Assembly: GCA_022843905.1 (NCBI GenBank)
Contig: JALHMT010000005.1
Coordinates: forward strand, 186,001 to 250,000
Origin: Rubrivivax sp.
Lineage (GTDB): Bacteria; Pseudomonadota; Gammaproteobacteria; Burkholderiales; Burkholderiaceae_C
Direction of reading: 5' to 3'
Length of the DNA stretch: 64,000 bases
In this document: piece by piece, positions 40,279-48,764 of the stretch
Layout: each line of letters starts with the position of its first letter
Position numbering within the stretch: position 1 is the first letter of the stretch
The notes under the pieces: generated by a model
Databases searched by the model: none
Seen by the model: only the letters and a program-made list of their open reading frames with translations
What the model was told of the DNA's origin: nothing
Made by a program: the position numbers and the translations under genes

Positions 40279-41268
40279 ATGAGCTTCGTGGCCGTTCTCT
40301 TTGCGCTGTTGCTCGAGCAGCTGAAGCCGCTGCCCCGCGACAATTCCATCCACGACACGCTGGTGAGCTGGGTGCGCTGGACGGGCCGCAACTTCGACGC
40401 CGGCAAGCCGCATCACGCCTGGGTGGTGTGGTGCGTGTCGGTGCTCGGGCCGGCGCTGCTGGTGGGCGCGACGTACCTGCTCATCCGCGAGTTCAGCCTG
40501 CTGCTGGCGCTGGCGTTCGACATCGCGCTGATGTATCTCACGCTGGGCTTCCGCCAGTTCAGCCACTTCTTCACCGGGATACGCGACGCGCTGGACCGCG
40601 GCGACGAGGCCACGGCGCGCCAGCGCCTGAGCGAATGGCTGCATCTGGATGCCAGCGAACTGCCACGGACGGAACTGGTGCGACATGTCATCGAACACGC
40701 ACTTCTGGCCGCGCACCGGCATGTCTTCGGCGTGTTCTTCTGGTTCGTGTTCCTGTCCGCGCTGGGCTTGGGCCCGATGGGGGCGGTGCTGTACCGCATG
40801 GCCGAGTTCTCCAGCCGCTATTGGGGCTATCGCCATCGCGCGCTCGATGCGCCGGCCAACGACGCGCTGCTGGAGCTGTCGCGCAAGCTGTTCAACGCCA
40901 TGGACCACGTGCCTGCGCGCCTGACGGCTTTCGGTTTCGCGGTGGTGGGCAATTTCGAGGAAGCCATCAACGGCTGGCGGCGCGATGCCGAGCTGTGGCT
41001 GCACGCGAACGAGGGCGTGATCCTGGCGTCGGCGGCCGGTGCACTGGGTGTTCAGCTCGGTGGCAACGCGGCGCCCGGCGTCACGCCCGACCGCTCCAGG
41101 ACCTTCAGCGGCGCTCTGGAGGTCGAACTGGCCGAAGCGGCCGGCCCCACCGCGGGCGCGGCACCTCTGCCGGGCCATCTGCAGAGCGTGGTGGGCCTGG
41201 TATGGCGTTCCGTGGTGCTGTGGATGCTGCTGGTGGCGCTGCTTTCGCTGGCCAACATCGTCGGCTGA
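40279..41268 (+). CDS. CobD/CbiB-family membrane protein
   Basis: The 329-residue membrane protein carries the CobD/CbiB N-terminal segment MSFVAVLFALLLEQLKPLP and about five transmembrane helices, with the RMAEFSSRYWGY loop in the middle. CobD/CbiB proteins attach aminopropanol to cobyric acid in cobalamin synthesis, and the related AmpE is a signal transducer. No other cobalamin gene lies in the window, so a true cobalamin role is doubtful. The function should be treated as unassigned. Confidence 0.75.
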   Translation: MSFVAVLFALLLEQLKPLPRDNSIHDTLVSWVRWTGRNFDAGKPHHAWVVWCVSVLGPALLVGATYLLIREFSLLLALAFDIALMYLTLGFRQFSHFFTGIRDALDRGDEATARQRLSEWLHLDASELPRTELVRHVIEHALLAAHRHVFGVFFWFVFLSALGLGPMGAVLYRMAEFSSRYWGYRHRALDAPANDALLELSRKLFNAMDHVPARLTAFGFAVVGNFEEAINGWRRDAELWLHANEGVILASAAGALGVQLGGNAAPGVTPDRSRTFSGALEVELAEAAGPTAGAAPLPGHLQSVVGLVWRSVVLWMLLVALLSLANIVG

Positions 41269-41311
41269 CGACGGGCCGGTGCGCCCCTGTCCTGTCCCTG
41301 CCTGCCGCCTC

Positions 41312-42217
41312 TCACCATCGCTTCTGCGACAGCTCCTCGTGCAGTTCGAGGTAGATGCGGTAGCGGTACTCGCTGATCTCACCGCGTTCCAGCGCCGCTC
41401 GCACGCCGCAGCCGGGCTCGTTGCGGTGAGTGCAGTTGTGGAAGCGGCACTCGCCCAGGGCAGCGGCGAAGTCGGGCATCAGCGGAGCCAGCCGCTCGGG
41501 TGCGATCTGGCGTAGGCCGAACTCCTGGAATCCAGGCGAATCGATGAGGGCGCCGCTGCGATCATCGTCCAGCCAGTACCAGGTGGTGGTGGTGGTGGTG
41601 TGGCGACCCGAGGCCAGCGCGCGCGAGATCTCGCCCACCTGCGCGGCTGCTGCCGGCACCACCAGGTTGATCAAGGTGCTCTTGCCGGCGCCGCTGGGGC
41701 CCAGCACCAGCGTGGTGTGCCCCTTCAGCAGCGCAGCCAGGCGCTCGCGGGATGCGGCCGCATCGGTGCGCAATGCCAGCTCGATCAGGGTCACACCCAT
41801 CCGCAGGTACGGGGCCAGACGCTCGCGTGCCGTGGCGGCGGCCGGCAGGTCGGTCTTGTTGAGGCCGATGACGCTGGGGATGCCTGCCTCCGCGGCTGCG
41901 ATCAGCGCCCGTGTGAGCTGCGACTCGCTGAACATCGGCTCGCCGGCCACCAGCACCAGCAACTGGTCGAGATTGGCCGCGAAGCTCTTGGTGCGCCATT
42001 CGTCCTGGCGGAACAGCAGGTTGCGCCGCGGCATCATCCTGTCGATGACGCCTTCGTCACCGGCTGGCTGCCACAGCACACGGTCGCCGACCACCAGTTC
42101 GCTCTTCTTGCCGCGCGTATGGCAATGCACCCGCTCGCGCTCGGGCGTCTCGACCATCACGTGACGGCCGTGTGCGCCGACCACCAGGCCTTCGCGCGAC
42201 GGCGCCGGGATGCTCAA
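41312..42217 (-). CDS. rsgA: Ribosome small subunit GTPase RsgA
   Basis: RsgA is a circularly permuted GTPase that checks late 30S maturation. The N-terminal OB fold (GLVVGAHGRHVMVE) is followed by the permuted G motifs in the order G4 GLNKTDL, G1 GPSGAGKSTLIN and G3 DSPGF. A C-terminal zinc-binding region has CRFHNCTHRNEPGCGV. The length is 301 residues. Its start overlaps the stop of the upstream pterin dehydratase gene by four bases. Confidence 0.96.
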   Translation of the reverse strand: MSIPAPSREGLVVGAHGRHVMVETPERERVHCHTRGKKSELVVGDRVLWQPAGDEGVIDRMMPRRNLLFRQDEWRTKSFAANLDQLLVLVAGEPMFSESQLTRALIAAAEAGIPSVIGLNKTDLPAAATARERLAPYLRMGVTLIELALRTDAAASRERLAALLKGHTTLVLGPSGAGKSTLINLVVPAAAAQVGEISRALASGRHTTTTTTWYWLDDDRSGALIDSPGFQEFGLRQIAPERLAPLMPDFAAALGECRFHNCTHRNEPGCGVRAALERGEISEYRYRIYLELHEELSQKRW

Positions 42218-42537
42218 GCGAGCAGCGCGTCGAGCTTGGCGGCGCAGATGAAGTCGTTGATGGAGATCCCGGCCACGCTGTGCGTGTCGAAGCGCACCAC
42301 GCAGCGGTTGTAGGTGACCCGCAGTTCAGGGTGATGGTCTTCGACGTGCGCCACCCAGGCCAGCGCATTCACGAAGGCCATCGTGCGATGGTAGTCGGCG
42401 AACGAGTAGGTCTTCTCGATCGCTCCGTCCACGAAACGCCAGCCGTCGACCTGTGCAAGATGCGAGGCGATCAGTTCCGGATTCATCGCGGCGCTGCCCT
42501 CGAGCCGACGGCAACGCTGGTCTTTGAGCAAGGTCAT
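42214..42537 (-). CDS. 4a-hydroxytetrahydrobiopterin dehydratase (pterin-4a-carbinolamine dehydratase)
   Basis: The 107-residue protein contains the family signature HVEDHHPEL with the active-site histidines near residues 64-69 and the C-terminal TDHD-like segment FDTHSVAGISINDF. It recycles the pterin cofactor of aromatic amino acid hydroxylases. No phenylalanine hydroxylase is nearby. It overlaps both neighbours by four bases (M48 protease upstream, rsgA downstream), so the three form an operon. Confidence 0.93.
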   Translation of the reverse strand: MTLLKDQRCRRLEGSAAMNPELIASHLAQVDGWRFVDGAIEKTYSFADYHRTMAFVNALAWVAHVEDHHPELRVTYNRCVVRFDTHSVAGISINDFICAAKLDALLA

Positions 42538-43817
42538 GAGGTCACCGGCAGGGTGGCGGAAGGCAGGGCCGCCAGGCGCTCGGCCGCCGGCGGGTGGGAA
42601 TAGTAGAAGCGCACGTACAGCGGGTCGGGTGTCAGCGTGGCCGCGTTGTCCTCGTGCAGCTTGAGCAGGGCACGGGCCAGATCGCGGCCGTCGGCTTGTT
42701 CGCAGGCATAGGCATCGGCCTGGAACTCGTGCTTGCGCGACACCTGTGCCATCAAGGGCGAGACGAAGAACATGAAGGGCGGCAGCACCATCATGAACAG
42801 CAACAGGGCCAGTGCATCGTTCGGCGCCGCCAGGTTGGGCGCCACGCCCAGGCCCATGTAGAAGCCGCTCTGCTGCGACAGCCAGCCCAGCAAGGCCAGG
42901 CCCGCCAGGCTCAGCGCGAAGATGGTCACCATGCGTTGCAGCACGTGCTTGTGGCGGAAGTGCCCCAGTTCGTGGGCCAGCACGGCCTCGACCTCACCCG
43001 GCGTCAGTCGCGACAACAAGGTGTCGAAGAAGACCACCCGCTTGGCCGCCCCAAGCCCTGTGAAGTACGCATTGGCGTGCGCCGAGCGCTTGCTTCCGTC
43101 CATCACGAACAGGCCCTTGGCCGCAAAGCCGCATCGCTGCATCAGCGCCGAGACGCGGGTCTTCAGGGCGTCGTCCGCCAGGGGCTCGAACTTGTTGAAC
43201 ATCGGCGCGATGATCGTCGGATAGATGACCAGCAGCACCAGGTTGAAGGCCACCCAGGCGCCCCAGGCCCACAGCCACCACAAGGAGCCGGTGGCGCCCA
43301 TGATCCACAGGATGAGCGCTGCGATGGGCAGGCCGATGGCCGCCCCCACCGCCGCGCTCTTGCCCATGTCGGCGAAGAACAGGCGGGGCGTCATGCGGTT
43401 GAAGCCGAAGCGCTGCTCGACGCGAAAGGTGCTCACCCACTCGAAGGGCAGCTCGAGCAGGGCGCCGATGACGGTGAACGCTGCCAGCAGGGCCAGCTGA
43501 TAGGGCAGGGGTCCCCAGCGCTCGAGCAAGGCATCGCGCAGAACGGTGTTGAGTGCGTCCAGGCCGCCCAGCAGCGTCCAGCCCAGCAGCACGGCGGCCG
43601 CAAAGGCCATCGACAGCAAGCCCAGGCGGCCCTTGGCCAGCGTGTAGTCCGCCGCGCGCTGGTGCGCCTGCAGCGTGACCGTGCCTTCGAAGGCTGCCGG
43701 TACGCGCCCGCGGTGCAGCGCCACGTGGCGCATCTGGCGCGTGGCGAGCCAGAACTTGACGGCCAGCGAGGCGAGCAGCGCCAGCGCGAAGGCCACGGTG
43801 ACATCGAACGGTTGCAT
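42534..43817 (-). CDS. M48 family metalloprotease (Ste24/HtpX-type)
   Basis: This 427-residue integral membrane protein has about six transmembrane helices and the zinc motif HELGH (in [14 protein letters not shown]), with the third ligand in the downstream [10 protein letters not shown]. It belongs to the Ste24 endopeptidase branch of M48, with the N-terminal CAAX-protease extension and an [16 protein letters not shown] loop. The start used is ATG at 43817, giving [15 protein letters not shown] longer frame reaches 43889 but overlaps the divergent orn gene. It probably degrades damaged inner-membrane proteins. Confidence 0.92.
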   Translation of the reverse strand: MQPFDVTVAFALALLASLAVKFWLATRQMRHVALHRGRVPAAFEGTVTLQAHQRAADYTLAKGRLGLLSMAFAAAVLLGWTLLGGLDALNTVLRDALLERWGPLPYQLALLAAFTVIGALLELPFEWVSTFRVEQRFGFNRMTPRLFFADMGKSAAVGAAIGLPIAALILWIMGATGSLWWLWAWGAWVAFNLVLLVIYPTIIAPMFNKFEPLADDALKTRVSALMQRCGFAAKGLFVMDGSKRSAHANAYFTGLGAAKRVVFFDTLLSRLTPGEVEAVLAHELGHFRHKHVLQRMVTIFALSLAGLALLGWLSQQSGFYMGLGVAPNLAAPNDALALLLFMMVLPPFMFFVSPLMAQVSRKHEFQADAYACEQADGRDLARALLKLHEDNAATLTPDPLYVRFYYSHPPAAERLAALPSATLPVTS

Positions 43818-43873
43818 GGGGCACAAGTGTAGGCTTGGGCGAGAATCGCAACCTCCCCCGACGCCTTGACCCC

Positions 43874-44434
43874 ATGCCCGACACCGCACTGCCGCCCAGC
43901 GAGAACAACCTGATCTGGATCGATCTCGAGATGACGGGTCTCTATCCTGACCGCGACCGCATCATCGAGATGGCGGTGGTGGTCACCGACGCTCAGCTCA
44001 CCGTGCGAGTCGAAGGCCCCGTCTTCGCCATCCACCAGAGCGACGCCGTGCTCGACGGCATGGACGCTTGGAACAAGGGAACCCACGGGCGCAGCGGACT
44101 GATCGACCGCGTGAAGGCTTCGGCCATCGACGAGGCGGCGGGCGCCCTGGCCACCATCGAGTTCCTCAAGGCCTACGTGCCGGCGGGCAAGAGCCCCATG
44201 TGCGGCAACTCGATCTGCCAGGACCGGCGTTTCCTGGCCAACTACATGCCCACGCTGGAAGCCTTCTTCCACTACCGCAATCTCGACGTCAGCACGCTGA
44301 AGGAGCTGGCCAAGCGCTGGAAGCCCGAAGCACTGGCCGGCTTCACGAAGAAGCAGGCCCACACGGCGCTGGCCGACATCCACGAGTCGATCGACGAACT
44401 GCTTCACTACCGCGCGACGCTGCTGGCCGTCTGA
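43874..44434 (+). CDS. orn: Oligoribonuclease
   Basis: Orn degrades 2-5 nucleotide RNAs and pGpG to mononucleotides, completing mRNA decay and c-di-GMP turnover. It is a DEDD exonuclease: [11 protein letters not shown] (D, E), a central [11 protein letters not shown] (D) and the C-terminal [14 protein letters not shown] (H, D). It has 186 residues. The ATG at 43874 gives the canonical N-terminus. It is divergent from the M48 protease. Confidence 0.97.
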   Translation: MPDTALPPSENNLIWIDLEMTGLYPDRDRIIEMAVVVTDAQLTVRVEGPVFAIHQSDAVLDGMDAWNKGTHGRSGLIDRVKASAIDEAAGALATIEFLKAYVPAGKSPMCGNSICQDRRFLANYMPTLEAFFHYRNLDVSTLKELAKRWKPEALAGFTKKQAHTALADIHESIDELLHYRATLLAV

Positions 44435-44461
44435 CGGCCAGCAGCCGGCGAAGGCGGCCGC

Positions 44462-47401
44462 TCAGCCCGCGGGCAGGAACTCCAGCCCCGCGCCGGCCAG
44501 CCCGACCAGCTCGACGCTGTCGGCGTTGAAGCTGATCTGCGAGGCCAGCAGACCGAGCGAGACTTGTGTGTGCGCTCCCGAGTCGAGCAAGCCCACGTAG
44601 TTGGCCAGGTCGGCCGGTCCGGGGGCCGCGCCCACCACGTTCTTGTACACCGCGTTCACGAACGCGGTGTTGGAGCGACCGCCGGCCAGGGCGGCGAACA
44701 GGTCGGTGCCCAAGGCCAGCGAAACCAGCTCCGGGTAGCTCATGCCCTGGTCGGCGAAGAGCAGGCCGATGCCCACCACGGTGCGGTCTCCCAGGAAGCT
44801 CTTGCCGAACAGCGCGCGCAGGATCTCGGCCACCATGCCGGCATTGCCTTCCAGATCGATCGCCAGGCTGGTGTCCGCGAATTTCAGGCGCTCGATGGCG
44901 CTCAGCCGGTCGGTACCTTCGACACGCGTGCTGTCGGCGATGGTCCAGCCGTAGTCGGTGCGCGACAGCTGATACTGGCCGCGGGGGCCAGCGTGCACGC
45001 TGGTGTCGGTGCCGTCGCCGCCGTCGATGAGATCGTCACCCGGTCCGCCGGTGATCGTGTCGGCGCCGCCCAGGCCGCTGTAGCCGTCGGAGCCGGCTTG
45101 CGCACCCATGGTGTCCTTGCCCTCGGTGCCGCGCAGCGCCTGCGTCACCGGCACCACCTGCACCCTGGCGTTGTAGGTCGCCGTGCCGCCCATGCCGTCG
45201 CTGACCAGCCAGGTGAAGCTGTCTTCGCCGCGGAATCCACTGCCGGGTGTGTAGGCGAAGCTGCCGTCGCTGGCCACGGCCACCGCGCCGTTTCTCGGAT
45301 CGGTTCCCAGCGCGTAGCTCAGGGTGTCGCCATCGATGTCCGTGGCCGCCGGCAGCCGGCCGTTCATGACGCTGCTGGACGGGGCCACGAAGCTGCCGTC
45401 GCGCGACACCGGCGCGGCATCGTTGACCGGCAGCACATCGATGAAGGCGACGTAGCGGTTGCTGGCGCCACCGCTGTTGGCCACGATGTCGAAGCTCAGC
45501 GTGTCGATGCCGTGGAAGTTGGCTGCCGGCGTGTAGTTCAGCTGCCCCGCGGGCGAGATGCTGGCGCTGCCGTGCTGTGCGCTGCCGACGATGCGGTAGC
45601 TGACGGTTCCCGCAGCCAGATCGCCAGGCGCCGGCAGCGTCGCGCTCAGCCGCGAGTCTTCGTCGAGCGTGAATCGGGCGTCGTTCCCGAGCACGGTGGG
45701 CGACAGGCTGATGGTCTGGTCGCTGAACTGCAGCCGCTCGATGTTCAGCAACGTGTCGAAGCCGGACACCCCGTCGCGCGCCTTCACGAAGAGCTTGCCG
45801 AACTCGTTGGACAGTTCGTAGTCGCTGCGGCGCCCCGCGAAGGCGGCGGTGTCGATGCCCGCCGAACCGTCGATCCAGTCGTTGCCCAGTCCACCGGTCA
45901 GGGTGTTGGCGGCGGCGTTGCCCAGGAGCACGTCGTCGAAACGCGAACCGACCGCGTGCTCGATCAGCGTGCCGGCGGTGAGGCCCAGGTTGTCCACGCC
46001 GCTGAATCCGGCCGGCGTGATGCCGGCGCTGCCCAGGCGACCGGGCGTCAGATCGAAGTTGACGCCGGTGGTCAGCGCCGACGCGTCCAGCGTGTCGATG
46101 CCGCCGTCGTCGACGATGCTGGTCTGCGATGCGCCTTGCAGCGCACCCAGTTCGTAGTGCGTGTTGCCTGCGCTGGCCACCTTGCTGCCGTAGAGGTGGC
46201 GAAGGGCCAGCACATCGAGCGGGCCCCAGTCGGAGCGAAACAGGCCGTCGCTGGAGCGGTGCTGCGACATCACGGTGAGTGCCGTGCGGTCGTCCTGCTC
46301 GCGCAGCTGTGTCGTCCAGGCGTCGCCGGCGTCGACGTTGCGCGGATGGCGCAGTCCCAGCGCATGGCCGATCTCGTGCAGCAATGCAGCGTAGCCTTCG
46401 GTGCCCGGTGCGATGCCGGCAAGCGAGTCGACGTCCATCCAGACATCGCCGGCCTGGTCGCCGTTCTGGCCCGGCAGGTAGGCGACCCCCTTGCTGGCGG
46501 TCTGCTGGCTGGCGCCGAAGCGCAGTTGGCCGACCGACGTGCCCGACTCGGCCACCTCGCTGAAGCTCAGGCCCGACATGCTGGCAGTGGCCGCGAGCAT
46601 GTCGCGCACCATCTGCTGTTCGGCTGCCGTGAAGGCCCGGAAGCCGCTGGCGCCCGGGCCGCTGGCCGGTGCCTCGGTCACGAAACTGAAGCTCAGCGAT
46701 ACCGCGGTGCCCATCGGGCTGGCGGCGTTCCAGCGCGCATTGCCGCCGGCGGCGACGGCCTGTTGGGCCATGTCCTGGTACGAGATGAAGTCGGTGAGCT
46801 GGAAGCGCTGCCAGGGCCCGTTGTCGACCAGGGCCACTTCCACATATTCGACGTCGTGGACGGTGTAGACGAAGCCCTTGCCATTCTTCGGACGGATCGT
46901 CGCGGAGAGCCCGTCGACCGAGACGCTGATGTCGAGGTCGGAGAACAAGGTCTGCCGCCAGGGCTGTCCGGCAGGTTCGAACCAGGGCACGCCGACCGTG
47001 TCGTTGCCCCCGCCGCCGAACACGGTGTCGTTGCCGTTGCCCGGCCAGAACCCGTTGTCCTTTGCGTCGCCCTTGAACCAGTCGTCGAACTGGCCCCCGG
47101 TGGCGCCGTAGGCGCCGACGAACGTGTCGCGCGTGCCCCAGCCGTCGTCGGCCACGCCGAGTTCCAGGTCGACCCGCACTGCACTGGGCCCGTCACCGTA
47201 GCCCAGATGGATCTGGCGCCAGGACTGGCCCGCGATGGGGATGATCTCGATGCGGTCGTTGCCCGGGCCGCCCCACATGCCGCCCGAGTAGGCGCGGATG
47301 ATGTCATCGCCCCCGAGCCCGTTGATGGTGTTCCAGACGTCGCGGTCGCTCTCGGGCTGGGTGTAGACGTCGTTGCCTGCGGTGAGATTGATGGTGGCCA
47401 T
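44462..47401 (-). CDS. Serralysin-like M10 metalloprotease with RTX repeats, cadherin-like repeats and DUF4214
   Basis: The 979-residue protein has a zinc metzincin motif HEIGHALGLRHP at about residues 341-352, followed by a Met-turn (TVMSQ), so it should be a secreted peptidase of the serralysin clan. RTX-type glycine-rich nonapeptides occur both before (GGDDII, GPGNDRI, GNGNDTVFGGGGNDTV) and after (GGLGNDWIDG, GGPGDDLIDGG) the catalytic domain. Two tandem cadherin-like/VCBS-type units lie at about residues 575-760. A DUF4214 domain is C-terminal. There is no Sec signal peptide, as expected for type I secretion with a C-terminal signal. No type I exporter genes are in the window. It lies ten bases after a DUF1501 gene. 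Confidence 0.88.
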   Translation of the reverse strand: MATINLTAGNDVYTQPESDRDVWNTINGLGGDDIIRAYSGGMWGGPGNDRIEIIPIAGQSWRQIHLGYGDGPSAVRVDLELGVADDGWGTRDTFVGAYGATGGQFDDWFKGDAKDNGFWPGNGNDTVFGGGGNDTVGVPWFEPAGQPWRQTLFSDLDISVSVDGLSATIRPKNGKGFVYTVHDVEYVEVALVDNGPWQRFQLTDFISYQDMAQQAVAAGGNARWNAASPMGTAVSLSFSFVTEAPASGPGASGFRAFTAAEQQMVRDMLAATASMSGLSFSEVAESGTSVGQLRFGASQQTASKGVAYLPGQNGDQAGDVWMDVDSLAGIAPGTEGYAALLHEIGHALGLRHPRNVDAGDAWTTQLREQDDRTALTVMSQHRSSDGLFRSDWGPLDVLALRHLYGSKVASAGNTHYELGALQGASQTSIVDDGGIDTLDASALTTGVNFDLTPGRLGSAGITPAGFSGVDNLGLTAGTLIEHAVGSRFDDVLLGNAAANTLTGGLGNDWIDGSAGIDTAAFAGRRSDYELSNEFGKLFVKARDGVSGFDTLLNIERLQFSDQTISLSPTVLGNDARFTLDEDSRLSATLPAPGDLAAGTVSYRIVGSAQHGSASISPAGQLNYTPAANFHGIDTLSFDIVANSGGASNRYVAFIDVLPVNDAAPVSRDGSFVAPSSSVMNGRLPAATDIDGDTLSYALGTDPRNGAVAVASDGSFAYTPGSGFRGEDSFTWLVSDGMGGTATYNARVQVVPVTQALRGTEGKDTMGAQAGSDGYSGLGGADTITGGPGDDLIDGGDGTDTSVHAGPRGQYQLSRTDYGWTIADSTRVEGTDRLSAIERLKFADTSLAIDLEGNAGMVAEILRALFGKSFLGDRTVVGIGLLFADQGMSYPELVSLALGTDLFAALAGGRSNTAFVNAVYKNVVGAAPGPADLANYVGLLDSGAHTQVSLGLLASQISFNADSVELVGLAGAGLEFLPAG

Positions 47402-47411
47402 CGCCTGCCCC

Positions 47412-48764
47412 CTACGCGCGCAGAAGCGGCACGGTCTTGGTCGGGAAGTTCACCAGGTCCGGGAACACCTCGTGGTACAGCGACGGCGGCAGCCCCATCC
47501 AGTTCATCAGGGTGGCACCCACCTGGTCGGTCGCGATGGTCGGCACGTGGCGGCCGTTCCTGCCGGGGTCGCCGTCGTCCACCCCTCCCAGCACGGGGCT
47601 GGGGAAGCGGCCATGCACCGTGCCGCCGGCCACGGGCCCGCCCAGGGCCAGCCAGTGGTTGCCCCAGGCGTGTTCGCTGCCTCCCCCCGAGCCCGGTCGC
47701 ACGGTGCGGCCGAAGTCGCTCATCATCAGGGTGACTACGTTGTTGTCGAGTCCGTTGGCGCGATGCGTCTCGTCGAAGGCGGCCAGCGCCTTGGCCACCT
47801 CGACGAACTGAGCGTCCTGCGTGGTGGGCCCGTTGCCGCGCTGGTTGGTGTGGGTGTCGAACTGGCCCCACTGCACCAGGAAGACCTGTCGCCGCAGGCC
47901 TTGCGCCTTGAAGACCGGCATCACCGAAGCCAGCGCGCGCAGGCGTTGGCCAAGTTCGTTGTCGCCGAAGTCGGCAGCAGGTGCCTGGGCCGACTCCAGG
48001 GCCTTGGTGATGCGCGTGGCGTCGCTCACCGCATAGCCGAAGGTGCGCACGTATTCGGCCTCGTAGGCGTTGGCGAACTGCCATTGCGCCATGCGATTGA
48101 TCGATTGCGCCGCGGCGGACTCCGGGTGCGCCAGGTCGGCCGGGCCCCAGTAGCGGGCACCGTCCTTCGGCATGAAGGACACCGGCGAACGCTTGCCCAG
48201 CACCAGAGTGCGGCTGCTGTCCATGGTCACGGCCGCCAGCGGATTGCGCAGCGTCGACGGCAGCAGTTCCAGCGCGCGTCCGGCCCAGCCGCTGGTGTCG
48301 TCGCGCACCGTCCAGCCCTGCTGGATGGCCACCTGGTCGCTGTGCGAAAGTAGGAAGGGCGGCAGGTCCACCGCATTGTTCCGGGCCTGCGTGGCCGTGG
48401 TGGGCACCACCAGCGGGCCGACGTTGGCGATGAAGCCCAGGCGCTGCTGGCTGTACAGCGGCACCAGGGGCGCGAGCGACGGGTGCAGGCCGAAGGTGTG
48501 CCCCGCGGCGCTGCCGGGCAGTGTCGCCAGACTGGCCTTGGGCAGCGCCAGGTTGGCACGTGCCAGCTGGTAGTCGCCGTACATGCCGTCGGTGGGCACG
48601 AGCATGTTGTTGCCGTCGCTGCCGCCCGTGAGGAAGACGACGACCAGCGCGCGGTACTCCTCGCCCGCGGCCTGGCTGCGATCGGACAGGCCCAGCAGCG
48701 ACGTGCCGCCGGCCAGCGCCGCGGCGGCAGCGCCGCCTCCGATGAATTGACGACGGCCGATCAT
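47412..48764 (-). CDS. DUF1501 protein with Tat signal
   Basis: The 450-residue protein begins MIGRRQFIGGGAAAAALAGG and has a twin-arginine signal (RRQF), so it is exported folded by the Tat system. The body is an alkaline-phosphatase-superfamily-like DUF1501 domain starting LVVVFLTGGSDGNNMLVPT, with the later QWGQFDTHTNQ and MSDFGRTVRPGSGGGSEHAWGNH. DUF1501 genes normally pair with DUF1800 genes, as here, with a four-base overlap. The ATG at 48764 gives the Tat leader; the longer open frame upstream lies inside the DUF1800 gene and is not supported. Confidence 0.92.
   Translation of the reverse strand: MIGRRQFIGGGAAAAALAGGTSLLGLSDRSQAAGEEYRALVVVFLTGGSDGNNMLVPTDGMYGDYQLARANLALPKASLATLPGSAAGHTFGLHPSLAPLVPLYSQQRLGFIANVGPLVVPTTATQARNNAVDLPPFLLSHSDQVAIQQGWTVRDDTSGWAGRALELLPSTLRNPLAAVTMDSSRTLVLGKRSPVSFMPKDGARYWGPADLAHPESAAAQSINRMAQWQFANAYEAEYVRTFGYAVSDATRITKALESAQAPAADFGDNELGQRLRALASVMPVFKAQGLRRQVFLVQWGQFDTHTNQRGNGPTTQDAQFVEVAKALAAFDETHRANGLDNNVVTLMMSDFGRTVRPGSGGGSEHAWGNHWLALGGPVAGGTVHGRFPSPVLGGVDDGDPGRNGRHVPTIATDQVGATLMNWMGLPPSLYHEVFPDLVNFPTKTVPLLRA

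Noticed and set aside
44564-47734. A 1056-codon open frame on the plus strand opposite the serralysin-like gene
   Set aside because: It is the codon-bias shadow of the minus-strand gene, which has a metzincin site and RTX repeats. The antisense product is His/Gly/Ala/Val-rich without motifs.
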